The translations under genes were made by a program, and so were the position numbers. This document shows positions 22,897 through 34,434 of a stretch of DNA of 64,000 nt, one piece after another. The stretch is from Apostichopus japonicus (lineage: Eukaryota > Echinodermata > Holothuroidea > Aspidochirotida > Stichopodidae). How positions within the stretch are numbered: the stretch's first letter is position 1; each line of letters begins with the position of its first letter. The DNA lies in contig NC_092579.1 in NCBI RefSeq assembly GCF_037975245.1, positions 25,587,166-25,651,165 on the forward strand, in the 5' to 3' direction. The notes below the pieces were generated by a model. That model ran no database searches. It was given only the letters and a program-made list of their open reading frames with translations, and was not told where the DNA came from.

Positions 22897-23983
22897 CAAG
22901 GGCGGCGGAACCGGGGGGGGGCACAGGGGGCACGTGCCCCCCCACTTTTCCTCAGGTTAAAAATGTGCCCTTTTTTTCTACATAAAAATTGTACTCTTGA
23001 TCACCTTATTAGGTCAGCGATATTTCAGTAACAGATCTAATCCTAATTTAGAAGTATTATAAATTTCTGTGGGTCAAGCTCAAATGTTTACTACCACAAG
23101 GTTTCTAACATTCTGGTGAGTGCCATTCAAAGGCGTAGGGCCCAGTTTGATTTGGGGGGTGGGGGGGGGGCTTGCCCGGAAAATATAGCCAAAATTTTTC
23201 GCGCGCTCCGCGCGCGTTTAACATGTTAATGTGAATAACGTATAGGCATGCATCGGTTATCACATCGCGTGCCAATAACATACAATCGTTTGCCCGTGTT
23301 ATTACCCTTCCATATTGGTTATCATTATTGGGGAAGTCGTTACAATAGTAATGATAATAATAATATCATTGCAAATTATTTTTCTTTCAGTAGGTGCCCG
23401 AAAAATTCTCAGCATATTGCCCGAATATTCACAAACATTTTTGATTGGGGGCTGCAGACCCCCCCAGCCCCACCCCCGCCTCCTACGCCTATGTTGCCAT
23501 TATGCATATTCAATTTGCCAAAAAAATCCTAATGCATTTCCAAAAATGCATTGCTATATTACATTGTGACTTTGTAATAAGCACAAGCCATTTATAGCCT
23601 ACTATGAATAATGAGTATAGTTTTAATCCCATAACCTACCCCATCCTTTCGTATTTTGACATAGTTCATTTGCTTTCATGCATGTATCGATCGCGTACGT
23701 GTGCAGGGATTTGGACTTTATAATGATTTCACCTCATTTTGTCTCGAAAGAAAACTTGTTCCTTGTTTCCCAATTTGCACATATTGCAGTGCTAGTATGC
23801 ATTTTTCCTTAAAGGGGGGGGGGGGGCGTTGATGGAGTGATGTGTATAGGCCTACGCAAATAAGATAATACAATAAGAGTTAAAGGGTACTAAATATCAG
23901 GCTGCATCAGTCCAATCGAATTTCTGCAAAGTGCCCTTCGACGTCGGTGCCCCCCCAGATTAAAAGTGCTTCCGCCGCCCTTG
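22897..23983. mobile_element. hAT-like DNA transposon, family A copy 2
   Basis: The ends CAAGGGCGGCGGAACC and TTCCGCCGCCCTTG are perfect inverted repeats over 14 bp. The 8-bp direct repeats GCCTCACC flank it exactly (22889-22896 and 23984-23991). It is 1087 bp against 770 bp in copy 1. The difference is mainly a fuller family B insertion at 23128-23493. Confidence 0.9.
23128..23493. mobile_element. hAT-like family B copy nested in family A copy 2
   Basis: Starts CAAAGGCGTAGGGCCC, ends CTCCTACGCCTATG, flanked by GTGCCATT (left) and TTGCCATT (right), 7 of 8 matching. It contains the family hallmarks: a self-complementary CGCGCGCTCCGCGCGCG block near 23200 and TGCCCGAAAAATTCTCAG near 23395. Confidence 0.8.
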
Positions 23984-24386
23984 GCCTCACCCTACCCCTC
24001 ACTGAAAAAATAAACTAGTCAATATTGCCACGGACTAACGTTAAAATAGTCTGTAACGTTAGTCAATGCAAACGGACTTGCAAAAATCTTCGTTTCATCG
24101 CTGCTTCTTAGTCAGTTTACACTGACTAAGGAAAATATAATCGCAGCTTAGTCGGTGGCGACGGACTAAGGTATATTAACCCATGGACTAAGAACGATAC
24201 GGACACCCGATTTACGCCATAAGCGTAGCTTAGTCGGTGTCGACGGACTAATGTATTTTAACCCAATTCGATTCACTTCAATTTGGAAACCGAGAGGCAA
24301 CGGCAGCTTGCTGGACTTGGCATAGTTTCATACGATCACTCTAAGCAACTTTCAACCGAAAATCACCCAAGAAGGTCTTTAGAAGA

Positions 24387-26089
24387 ATGGAGGTATTGAA
24401 CTGCCATCATCGGCCTACCTGTTATTCCTTTAACTTGAAGGTAAAATTAAAGTTAATTGTTAGGCCACTGGCACTAGTACGGTATTATGGTTAGTGTAAC
24501 GCTAACCGTTGTCACGCTGGCCTTTCGCAATACACAAGTGCAATGACAGTGAGTAGCCTATAGGCTTCTACTGGGTACTGCAGTGCATTCTCAACACTAA
24601 AGTGTGCATTCTAAACACAAATTAACAATGTGTTATGTGTGTATTGGGCTAGATTGAACAGTGGCACATAATCTTCTAATTTATTCCCAAACAAATGCTG
24701 GAACTATAAGTCTCAATAGTTTATTTGAAGTCTACACTCATTTGGTAAAGATTTCCTGTAATTTCCCATGTGAATCTAAATGGGTAGGCTTTGTGATATT
24801 GAATAAGCAAGGCTAGACCTTCAAACGTACAGTCACAGTAGGCTGAACAAATTATGTTGGCTAGTCAACGGTAATATATGTTGCGAGCAGTCAGGATGCA
24901 CGCTTCAGTTCTATTTAACCTTTTCATTTATCATTTTTTAGTATTTAATTTCCGGTCACGCCTAGGAAACAATTGCGACATTCCTTCACGGTCGACTTGT
25001 TTACTGTAAGAAGTATTAACCGTTTCTCAGGAAAGCTTGATAGTCTGAAGTTATTATAACATGTGCTTTTAGTACACTGCCAAAAGAGTAAGTTGTTGTA
25101 TTTGTATCGATATTTTATGTAGAAGTAACGGAAAATTTAGTATGTTTAGTTTGGTCTAATTGCACGTTTTTTTCTGTCCAATGTAGTGCAGGGTTCACTT
25201 GCGCGAATTCAAATTATTCTGTTTATGTATATGTATATGCATCGATTCGTAGATTACTGTATGTTTTTTTGACATTTATTTGTAATTCAAGCATATCTGT
25301 TTAGTAGCCAAGTTTAAAGGTTAAGATTAATTAGTTTTCTCTTTTTGATCCTAGATTGAATGAAACTCATTGACGTAAATAATAGATCAGATGAAGATGA
25401 TACAGTTTAACGCAGTTGCTAAAACTCTGGGTATTCTCTAGTCTTCGCCGGTCCATTATATACTTTAGTTCTACTAGTAAGACTAAATCAAAACGACCGA
25501 AAGACAAACTTAGTGTAACAAAGTACTGCTTCTTCTCTAGCCTAGGTCTAAACAGGCTTGTTATGTGAGCAAGCAAAATAACAACTAAAAACGATTAGGC
25601 CTATAAGTAAGTTGGCTCAGGGCACTTCTGTTTCTAAAATTTTATATTTTTAAAGATCATAAAAACAAACAAAGATTTAGCCCATGTTTTATTATCTCTG
25701 TATTCTGGGCATTTGATTCTGGTTGCAATGGTGATGACACTCTCGTTCAAATTTTCAGCTTTATACAGTCTGCTTCAAACTTTGGGATTGTTTTTTGAAA
25801 CTATAGTGGAAGCAAATCTCACATAACTTTGTGGTGACAACTTTATTTAATTTTTTGTTCAAATGATGAATACTTTGCTGTTTCTTTTTTCCAGCAGGAA
25901 TTGAAAAGCCAAATATTTAAGTCAAGGGTGAGGTTTCCTGTGATGTACGACACCAGTGTGGAGACAACAACAGAAGAGGAGAACTGTGTTATATGCTTAA
26001 AGACATGTTTTAAGATGATATATTGGTACCCTTCGCAGAACAAAGGAGTTTATCCAAGAGTCCAAAAAGCAAAGGAACAAGTACCATAG
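24387..26089 (+). CDS. Hypothetical two-exon 82-aa gene inside the CACTG element
   Basis: Exon 24387-24440 begins MEVLNCHHRPTCYSFNLK and ends in a GTAAAA donor. Exon 25895-26089 has a good acceptor (TTTCTTTTTTCCAG), joins in phase 0 and runs VRFPVMYDTSVETTTEEENC to a TAG. Downstream, 27592 has another acceptor (TCTGTTCACAG) and an AATAAA lies near 27819, so the transcript may continue. A second frame (SLSKSPKSKGTSTIEKKDG, 26045-26106) ending at a GTGAGT donor looks equally protein-like but is offset by one base after a TTTTAAGATG stretch, which suggests a decayed gene. No family is recognised. Confidence 0.25.
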
Positions 26090-26246
26090 AGAAAAAAGAT
26101 GGAAGAGTGAGTTTAACTATTGTACCCAACTGTTTAATGATATTAAAGATACTTTTCATAACCTGTTTAAAAAAAAAAAACAGTCTAGTATATCATTTAC
26201 GTGCAAGCTTCATAAGTTTGGTCAAAGTTTCACTGATCTGTAGAGC

Positions 26247-27334
26247 GGGAGTCCAGAGGGTTTGGTTAGCTGGGAAGGTAACCAATTGCCTGGTACATCA
26301 AAATGTTCACAATGCATTCCAGTATATGAAACCTGACGACTGGCAAACCGACTGTGGTGGATGTGGCTGGCAGAGCAATTTTAAAGTCACCTGATAGCTA
26401 ACCTAGATCAGCTTTCATGGTAACCACATCAAAGTAAGAACAATGTGTCAGGTATGGCCCCAAGAGCAACAAATGGCCATTGCCAGTAATTATTGGTGGT
26501 GGGGTACCCCTGCCAGTGATCAACAATTGACCCCTCATGGCTGACCTAGGTCAGCTCATGAGGTAACCACTTGAAACCTACTGGAAAATGTTGGTTAGGA
26601 CTTCAGATACAACTGATGGGCATTGCCAGTAATTTTTATTGGTGGGGTACCCCTGCCAGAAGACCCCCAATATGCCCATCCCCTCATTGACCTAGGTGAG
26701 CTCATGATTTGACCAGTTGAAACCTACAAGAAAATGATAGGTGTCATTTCATATGTAAGGATGGGCATTTCCAGTATTTTATATTGGTGGGCCACCACTG
26801 CCAGAGTCCGCCCATCCCTTACATATAGAATCCTGCCAATCATTTTCCAGTAGTTTTCAACTGGTTAAATCATGAGCTGACCTAAATCAATGAGGGGGGG
26901 GGGGGGCATTTTGGGGGTCTACTGGCAGGGGTACCCCACCAATAAAAATTACTGGCAATGCCCATCAGTTGTATCTGAAGTCCTAACCAACATTTTCCAG
27001 TAGGTTTCAAGTGGTTACCTCATGAGCTGACCTAGGTCAGCCTTGAGGGGTCAATTAAAGATCACTGGCAGGGGTACCCCACCACCAATAATTACTGGCA
27101 ATGGCCATTTGTTGCTCTTGGGGCCATACCTGACACATTGTACTTACTTTGATGTGTTACCATGAAAACTGATCTAGGTTAGCTATCAGGTGACTTTTAA
27201 AATTGCTCTCCCAGCCACACCCACCACAGTCGGTTTGCCAGTCGTCTGGTTTCATATACAGGAATGCACTGTGAACATTGTGATGTACAAGGCAATTGGT
27301 TACCTTCCCAGCTAACCAAACCCTCTGGGCTCCC
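26247..27334. repeat. 1.09-kb near-perfect palindrome (foldback element)
   Basis: The left arm starts GGGAGTCCAGAGGGTTTGG. The right arm ends CCAAACCCTCTGGGCTCCC. The two ~544-bp arms match in reverse complement throughout and meet near 26790 at GGTGGGCCACC with essentially no loop. Arms contain repeats of TGACCTAGGTCA and of GGGGTACCCCTGCCAG / CTGGCAGGGGTACCCC. The right arm has a G-run insertion at 26894. The open frames at both ends (AGVQRVWLAGKVTN and its mirror) are copies of the same arm. Confidence 0.85.
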
Positions 27335-28614
27335 GGTCTATTGGGATCATTATTAACATGATTAACATAATTATTACGCTTTGAAAAATAACTTGGTGTT
27401 ATGCCGTGCAAAGCTAATAATTATTTGGTAAAGCTGCTATTCCTGGCTTATAATTTGAGGGACCTAGATTTAAATGTATACCTCCCAATATGTTATAAAA
27501 TTTTAATGTAAATGTATGTTTATGATAATGTGAGCTATCATATGCTATATCTGTATCTGTGCTTACACGTATATCATATTTTCTGTTCACAGGTCAATAA
27601 TGGTGCAGATTTTGGCTTCCTGAAGACAAGTGGGAGGCCATTTGTAGTTAAGAGAAACACTCTTTGTTCGTGAAGACTTAACTGGTGTCGATTTGGGGTA
27701 CCACTTTAAAACGAAAGTCATGAGGAACCCTTGCCCAAGATTCAACTTTGCATTATTGTGCAGTGCTATACTTTTGCGATTCATGTTTGATCCATTAACT
27801 TGTCTTAACTTTGTTGGAATAAAATCATATTTTCAGATTTTTGTTTAAAGTGATTTCTTCTCTATCTGTCGAAAGTCAGCCTTTGTAGACATCAGAAGTT
27901 TTATCAGAAATAAATACTGCCAACGTACACATTATTTGTGTTTCTTCTGCTCTCTTTTCTTTCAGTGATGCTAGTCAGTGAACTAGTCGGGTTTAATTCT
28001 TTCAGTGATTCTAGTCAGTGCAACTAGTCAGTCGATACCGACTAAGAAAGGTTAGTCGGGAGAGGCACCATCCTGACTAATGTAAAACCTGCTATAAACT
28101 AGTCGGTGGCTCATATAAATTAGTCGGTTAAGACCGACTAATGTCACCAACAAATGTAACTGACTAATATACATTTACCGACTAAGAAATTGTTGATCGA
28201 CTAAGCTGACGGACTAAGATGACCGACTAAGAAATCCAACTGACTAAGGAATAAATTAGTCGGTGTAGCAACTGACTAAGGCTATGTTAGTCGGGAGAGG
28301 CACCAGATGGACTAACGTTATGTTAGTCGGTGAACCAATTTAAGTTTTCAGTGCTTACACCGACAACTCCATTTTTTGACGTTTCCATTTTCCTCTCTCA
28401 CTAATAATCTATATATATACTATACATGGTCTATCATAACGCGTGTGTAGAATTGTGCTATGAAACCAACTGTGGCTGGTCTCGAACTCGACCGTGTCGT
28501 CGGGGAACATGACGCATTTTGGGATGGGGGCGACCGCCACCCCATTCAGCATTTTTTTAAATGATATCGCTAAGTAATTTCAAAATAGAAAGTGCTTAGA
28601 TGCAACTTACAAGG

Positions 28615-28795
28615 CCTGGGAAGTGTCATTTCCAGCGATCTGGGAGACATTTTCGGCCAAAATTTGCTTGTACGCTTCGCGCTAACAAATGGTCCTGGGT
28701 AGTGCCATTTCTAGCGATCTGGGAGGCATTTTCGGCCAAAATTTTCTTGTACGCTTCGCGCCAACCTATGGTGGCGCTACGCTTAGATAATTTGC
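28615..28795 (+). repeat. Module M, copy 2 (partly doubled)
   Basis: Two adjacent incomplete copies of the 95-bp module seen at 13990. Both have AGTGCCATTTCTAGCGATCT-like starts and TTCTTGTACGCTTCGCGC. Only the second keeps the GATAG end. Confidence 0.65.
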
Positions 28796-28923
28796 CTACA
28801 GGTTTCGCCCCTCCCTTGGCAAATTCCTCGCTACGCCTGTTCGAATTTGTAACGCAAACAGCAGATATCACATCATATCAGTGAGCATGAAAATGGCGTT
28901 CCAGGATGAAAATCCTCAAAACT

Positions 28924-29571
28924 GTCCGACTTGCCTGAAAAAATAACCAAAAATTTTCGCGCGCCAAGCGCGCGTTCAACTTGTCAATGTCAATATCATA
29001 TAAGCAAGCATCCATCATGTACCGTACGGTCCGTTCAAATTGCGCAGTATACCGCGGGATGCTAATGTAAACAACGACATGTCTCATGTAGATGTATAAA
29101 AAGCATGGAGGTCCAATTATGTCAAAAGTTTCTTTTACATTAGTAATGGCGAATTAGGGGCTGCACCCCCGCCGCGCAGTGGCGTAGCGTCCATACGGTC
29201 AGGGGCGGATGCCCCCCTGACGAACTCAAATGGACTGCTGGCCTTTTCAGCTCTTTACCACTTTTTACTTATTCTAGATTATTGACTTTTTTATTGCGCT
29301 CTCATCTACTTATTGACATTTCTCACATTTTCTTGGTGTCATTTGGCGATGACACCCTATTCTTCGTTTATCTGCAAATTAGCCAGGCCCTGAAAGGGTC
29401 ATTTCCGGCGATCTACGGAGTATCTTTACTCAAAAATTGTCTGTGCGCTACGCGCCAACCAGTGGTGGCGCTCCTCTTAGATAGTGTCGAAAGCGCCCCT
29501 ACAGACCATTCTCGCCCCTCCTGACCAATACCCCTAGCTCCGCCACTGCCGCCGCGCCTCCTACGCCTATG
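28924..29571. mobile_element. hAT-like family B remnant interrupted by family C
   Basis: The interior hallmarks (CGCGCGCCAAGCGCGCG near 28958) and the right end CTCCTACGCCTATG at 29571 are present, but the left terminus is lost. Family C is inserted at 29177-29548. Confidence 0.65.
29177..29548. mobile_element. hAT-like family C copy 1
   Basis: Starts CAGTGGCGTAGCGTCC and ends GCTCCGCCACTG, with a perfect 8-bp duplication CCGCCGCG (29169-29176 and 29549-29556). It contains module M near 29390. At 372 bp and with no transposase, it is non-autonomous. Confidence 0.85.
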
Positions 29572-30093
29572 TGTGTAGTGTTCGGTTTCGGAAATATCTG
29601 CTATTTTTCCATTTCCTTCAACCAAGTTTTATAATAGCCGTTATAAGAGGTTTAATAGATGAAATTTTGTACAACATTATGGGTATGTTTTGAAGTGAGT
29701 TTATTCACGAGAAATGTGAATTTTCAAATTCTGAACAAATTTGGGGCTTAAAACCTTGAAAAGTGGGGCTGACGGGTATTGTGGGCCGCGACGTAGAATC
29801 ACCTACAAAAGCAAAGACCCACAGGACATGCGATCAGGTCGAACATGACGTGTGCCGGGTTGACAATCTTCAAAAAGGTTATAGATGGAATAAAAATATT
29901 AGGAAATACTTGGTTCTCAGGCCAAAAGTGTACATCTGGTTGGTCATTTCAAGCCCGAGAAGTGCCGTTTCCGGTGATCTGGGGGGTATCAGAACCAGAA
30001 ATTTTCTTGTACGCTGCGCGCCAACCGATGGTGGCGCTCCGCTTAGATAGTAATTCGCGCCCCCCGGGTTAGAAAATCCTGGATACGCGCCTG

Positions 30094-30458
30094 AAAATGA
30101 TTACAGAAATGATGGAAATCTGTAAAATCGGCGAAGAACCTACGAAAGTCTTTGAACCTAAGAAAAAAAAGATAAATGTGGTAAAGTTACAGGTTCGGAC
30201 CTAGCCTAACGTTAGTATAACCAGTTTACCGCATTGCATGGATCAAAACTACAGGCTATATGACGTCATTGTATGGGTAAAAATAAGGAAAGCACCAATC
30301 TTCGACCATAACTTTAGGCTCACCGCTTTGATTATTGTAGTGTGCATGCGTGCTACAATATTGGATTACTTTCCAAGTGAAAGATACCTACATGACTGGA
30401 CGTTGAAACTTCACGTTTTATATAGTCTTTGTTCATTTGCAGTTACAGAGGCTAGCTG
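30094..30458 (+). repeat. 2388-bp tandem duplication, copy 2 (right part)
   Basis: Continues duplication copy 2 after the inserted element, starting with the repeated AAAAT target site, and matches 20215-20580. It contains the CRE-bearing repeat E. Confidence 0.9.
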
Positions 30459-30551
30459 CGTATGCAATATGCAAGTTATTCTGAGCCTGTCACGGCGCCC
30501 ACAAGCGCCCTCACTTTGAGGGTACCTACATGACTAAACTCACTGGTGTGT

Positions 30552-30552
30552 C

Positions 30553-30585
<33 letters not shown>

Positions 30586-30619
30586 TAGTAGAAGTAGTAG
30601 TAGTAGTAGTAATAGTATA

Positions 30620-30709
<90 letters not shown>
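30552..30709. repeat. (TAG)n / (CTA)n microsatellite, likely LINE tail
   Basis: About 50 trinucleotide units with two TATAGTAGAAG interruptions. On the minus strand it follows the stop codon of the LINE frame at 30723-30983 by only about a dozen bases. It is therefore read best as the 3' simple-repeat tail of that element. Confidence 0.85.
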
Positions 30710-30722
30710 AGTTGAGTCTCGT

Positions 30723-30983
30723 CTATCCGACATGCTCAGTGATTAACCTCCGCCACGTATCACGATCTTGCGCAAGGTTTATTGCTTCCTCGAAATTGTT
30801 AATTTTAACGTCCTTAAATTGCGACTTTAGTTTTCCAAGCAAGGTAGTCACGGGCCTTCCTACTGGTTTAGCAGTATGACTCGATGCTTCTCTTAAAGCA
30901 ACCTTTGCTGGAGCGTCCTCCTGGAGTCTTGCTACATGACCGAAACATCTCAATCTTCTATGTGCGACTATATGGATGACCAA
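30723..30983 (-). pseudogene. Non-LTR retrotransposon ORF2 C-terminus (5'-truncated)
   Basis: The frame contains RRLRCFGHVARLQEDAPAK, then GRPVTTLLGKLKSQF and a terminal EEAINLAQDRDTWRRLI. This is the widely conserved LINE C-terminal pattern 'RRL.WFGHV.RM..D..PK....G.R..GRP...W.D.......W..A...AQDR..WR'. The element is cut on its 5' side near 30985, so it lacks the reverse transcriptase. The extremely short 3' UTR leading straight into a trinucleotide array fits RTE-like or related LINEs whose 3' end is a microsatellite. Confidence 0.8.
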
Positions 30984-31164
30984 GGTGTTTGGTTCGTTTC
31001 ATTGTAGAGCTCATCGTTTGATAACCGATTGTTATTGGTCCATCAAATGATGAGCATATTACGTCGTCCGCCCCAGAAAATGAGCAGCCGTTAAGTTCTT
31101 CCTACTACTGCAAGCACCCCACGCGCACTACAGTACTGCGTATTTGCAGGTAAATGCAGTTCTA

Positions 31165-31375
31165 TTTATTGTAGTGCGCGTGCGCGCTACAATATTGGTA
31201 TTACTGGCCAAGTGAACGATACCTACATGACTGGACGTTGAAACTAAAAGTGTCAAATAGTCTCTGTACATTTTTAGAGGCTAGCTGCGTAGCCAACTAT
31301 TCTGAGTCTGTCACGGCGCTCACAAGCGCCTCCACTTTGTATGGGTTCCAACATGACTACACTCCGGTGTGTTGT
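31165..31375 (+). repeat. Diverged copy of dispersed repeat E
   Basis: Shares CTACAATATTGG, CTACATGACTGGACGTTGAAAC, GAGGCTAGCTGCGTA, TCTGTCACGGCGC and CACAAGCGCC with 30344-30530. Confidence 0.75.
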
Positions 31376-33573
31376 CCAATCAAAACTAACACCATTAACA
31401 AATGAAGAGGTTCTTCCTATTTTACTGCTGTCACATTAGAATGGTAGAATTTAATTACTTTGTAATTATGACAGAATAAGTCAATCTGTCAACTGTTTAT
31501 TTTTTAGAAAGTTTGACAAGTAACTTTTACTTTTAGTCAACCCTGGTTGTTGATGATGGAGATTAATGTCCAGAGATGTAGGACGATTTAGACAAACCCT
31601 AATCCCTCTATTCACTATACAAAGGAACAGGGTATAGCATATTCTTGAGGTAGCTATAATGTACACAAAAGGAACACCATCAGATCAGGGCATAGTCAAG
31701 ATGACAATGTAGTGTATTGCCAGGTGGTGCCAATTGTTGCACTAGTAATTATGCGAGATATCACATCCAGCCAGTGAAGTGAGTGTTGGAGAGGCTTATT
31801 ATTCATTCTCCAAAATACTACCATCGGATCGAGTCATTCTATGTTTCTTAGCTTAAAAAGGCGGAGCTGTATTTTTGTGATTTTCATATCATGGGGCACA
31901 AGATCCTAAATGATACCTGTATTGAAGCCTGGGCTAGTATACTATGAATTATGACTGGCATTTAACTGTGAGAACTGAAAACACAATTATTTCCTGGAGA
32001 CTCCAGATTCATATATAATGTTCTGGTTGGGCAGCTTGTCGGCGGAGTTGGGCTGGAGGTATACCACCTGACCGGACAAATTATTGGCTGTATTGCGGAG
32101 TTCGCAATTTAATAACTGGCACCATTTGCCACTTTTCCTAACGTTGAGTTGAAGACTTGAAGTTCTGTTTGGGGATATTTATGCGACTGCTTCGTAACGT
32201 CTACCACAACATAATGTCAGCGACCACGTGTATAATCACGTATTGTCAACACCATTTAGTGACAATGTTCGTCATATGGACAATCCAGAATTTGTTTGTT
32301 AAAAGATAAATATTAAATTAGAATTCCATGATTTAAAGGTGGAAAAGTTCTTCAGACTAGAAGATTTAACTTCACTCTATTGTAGAGGAAAGAAAATCTG
32401 GTAATTATATAGATTGAAAGATGAATTGGTACGTACCAGTTTGTTCTCTTACAATCGAAAAAGATCCAGAGATATATTACAACATTGGAAAGTCTAAACC
32501 TTTTTTCAGGAGTTAGATTAAATTTAGATTTTTTTTCATCATCGGGTAAAGATTGCTCCAAAGCAATACGTCGTATCAAAGTATTCAAAGTTATATGTGT
32601 TCTTATGCAGTAATGTAAAGAAGCAATATTGCAGCTGTAATTTTTATTTTCTTTAAAGGAGAAAGTTTCTCCTAAATGAATACATGGCCAATTAAGAAGT
32701 TGAATTTATTAAACTTGTTCTGTGTCATTATTTGGTTGGAGTATTTTCTCACATTGCATATTTATTTTTGGATAGCTGCTAGGCGAATGTGTCACATTGG
32801 CACTTGCTACTTTTGGGTGACCACTGCAAGCACTCCACGAGCACCGTACAAAAATGCAGTTCTAGTTTGTATCCGTATTTTGAAGTCATAAAAGTGAATA
32901 GCGCCATCAGTTTCAAAGGATACAACAGCATCAAAGTAGACAGCAACATCATTGAAGGAGACAACATCAAAATAACCATCAAATGAGACAACGGCATCCA
33001 AGGAGACAACAACATAAAACGGCAGACAACATCAAAGTAAACAACATAATATATTTCCTTATCGGCGTTCCACAACATTATGCCTGCTTGTAATAAGATT
33101 TATGCTGTGACTTATTGAAGAATTATAAACCTAAAAGCAGTTATGCATGCTTGTACGTACCGTCAGTTATTCTACAATTATACTTACGAAGTCGTTTGTA
33201 TGTCTATATATGTCAAACTGTGCACCAATCATGTTCCTTTCAGGAAAACGTACTTCTGCTACTACTCTTACTTGCTAATGTATTGTATTAATAACTACTA
33301 CATTAAATACAAAGTCTGATACAAGCAGAGCAGTACTTCAATGATACTTTTTGAAGAAAGTCACCCAAGAAGGAACCGGGGGCTCTCAACCCCAATCACC
33401 TGGCATTGTGACTGTGACTATGTAATCATCTTCAGGTGTGTATCACGATTCTCTGGGAACAAATACTTCACATGATTCAAGACAATAATACCACCGTAAG
33501 GTAATGTTATAAAATAACTGACTCACAACTACTATCATAAAACACTGACAATTGGTGGCGAGACAGATAGTAG
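31376..33573. other. Intergenic; minisatellite at 32880-33055, otherwise nothing recognised
   Basis: Holds the inverted minisatellite related to 19945-20095 (GACAACATCAAAG-type units). The rest is AT-rich with short open frames and no conserved motif. Confidence 0.4.
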
Positions 33574-34207
33574 TGTTACGTGACCGTTCTCATACTCAAT
33601 GTGGAGAACAGATCACGTGGCATAAAAAGGAGAACACAAGGATGAAAGTAAGTTTAGAGCATTTAATAAGCTATTTACATCGCAGAACAAAGAATAAATA
33701 TGAACATAATACATAACTACAGTTTCTTAATTCAATGAACGTCTTTCTGGACCTGGGAGAGCCGAGGGGAGAGTTTCTGCTTAGTTTCTGGAGTTACCTT
33801 AGTGCTAGGCGGATAGTGTCCAGGTTTGCTTTAGAAGTAGTTCGGCTGGATGTAGAGAAAGTTCAGATAGAGCGACAAAAGTAAATATATATACTGTGTT
33901 TAATATGGGCACAGTAATCAAAGCCAAGGAACCATCAGAGGTGTGGCGACAACCTCTTAACGGAACGAACGGAGAAAACGGAGAGGGCGCTCAATCGGGC
34001 GTCTGCGGCTTTTATACCAGGAGTGTAAAGGAATGTTCTAGTAGGCTATGCATATTCACGAAATCTGCGAAACACTTTGTTGGCGAGTTCCAGTTATGTA
34101 GAATGCATGAGCGCACCTGGGATCGTAACAATTGGAAGAAGACTCAGAGACTTGAATGGTAACTTATGTTACGTAATAGGGTAGATGAATAAGTGGGTTA
34201 CATAACA
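33574..34207 (-). mobile_element. Solo LTR
   Basis: A 634-bp segment begins and ends TG..CA with inverted termini TGTTACGT / TTACATAACA. It is flanked by GTAG on both sides (33570-33573 and 34208-34211). Read on the minus strand it has a TATAAAAG box (complement near 34010-34017), downstream sequence resembling an R region and an AATAAA-type element, the usual U3-R-U5 order. No internal retrotransposon coding region or second LTR is adjacent, so it is a solo LTR left by recombination. It sits about 230 bp upstream of the thioredoxin first coding exon, pointing away from it. Confidence 0.65.
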
Positions 34208-34434
34208 GTAGTAACTTTTCAGTACTGATATCAATGGATACGGAGGTGCTTCTGGTATATGATGGCACCAGCAACAAAGACAAGATGAAAACACCCGATT
34301 TGTATAAAAGTGAACACTCGTTTCAGTTTACTTATATTTATTACTTCACCCTAAGACATTAACCGTCTAAAGAGTTTTCGTCGAAAAGTCGTGTCCTGAA
34401 GTCAACCGATGATGAAGTTACCAGCAGCAGTCAT

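Larger units (their letters stand above)
24000..28353. mobile_element. CACTG-ended EnSpm/CACTA-like element with TTAGTCGG subterminal repeats
   Basis: The left end starts CACTGAAAAAATAAAC. The right end, reverse-complemented, starts CACTGAAAACTTAAAT. A 2-bp CT flanks both sides. Within ~260 bp of the left end and ~390 bp of the right end the octamer TTAGTCGG and its complement CCGACTAA, with close variants such as GACTAAGG, occur many times. Short termini beginning CACT plus dense subterminal repeats in both orientations are characteristic of EnSpm/CACTA elements, where the repeats bind the element's regulatory protein. No transposase is present, so it is non-autonomous or has replaced its interior. 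Confidence 0.7.
22616..30093. mobile_element. 7478-bp composite DNA transposon with CAGGYGCGTATCCAG ends
   Basis: The left end CAGGTGCGTATCCAG and the right end, reverse-complemented, CAGGCGCGTATCCAG form a 15-bp inverted repeat with one mismatch. Both ends also have a CCCCCCGGGT block nearby. The flanks are AAAAT on each side (22611-22615 and 30094-30098). The uninterrupted site in duplication copy 1 (20215-20219) holds AAAAT once, so the target duplication is 5 bp and the insertion postdates the tandem duplication. A 5-bp duplication with CAG..CTG ends fits some hAT groups better than the classic 8-bp hATs. No transposase was recognised. The interior is a nest of other elements. Confidence 0.85.

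Noticed and set aside
22541-22899. Several overlapping lysine/arginine-rich and phenylalanine/leucine-rich frames
   Set aside because: They are all frames of one polypurine tract, with no codon structure or conserved motif.
26250-27411. A conserved gene (AGVQRVWLAGKVTN...) on both strands
   Set aside because: The two frames are mirror copies of the palindrome arms, and the remainder of the arms is not open.
30476-30733. Poly-tyrosine/leucine open frame
   Set aside because: It is the translation of the (TAG)n microsatellite, not a gene.
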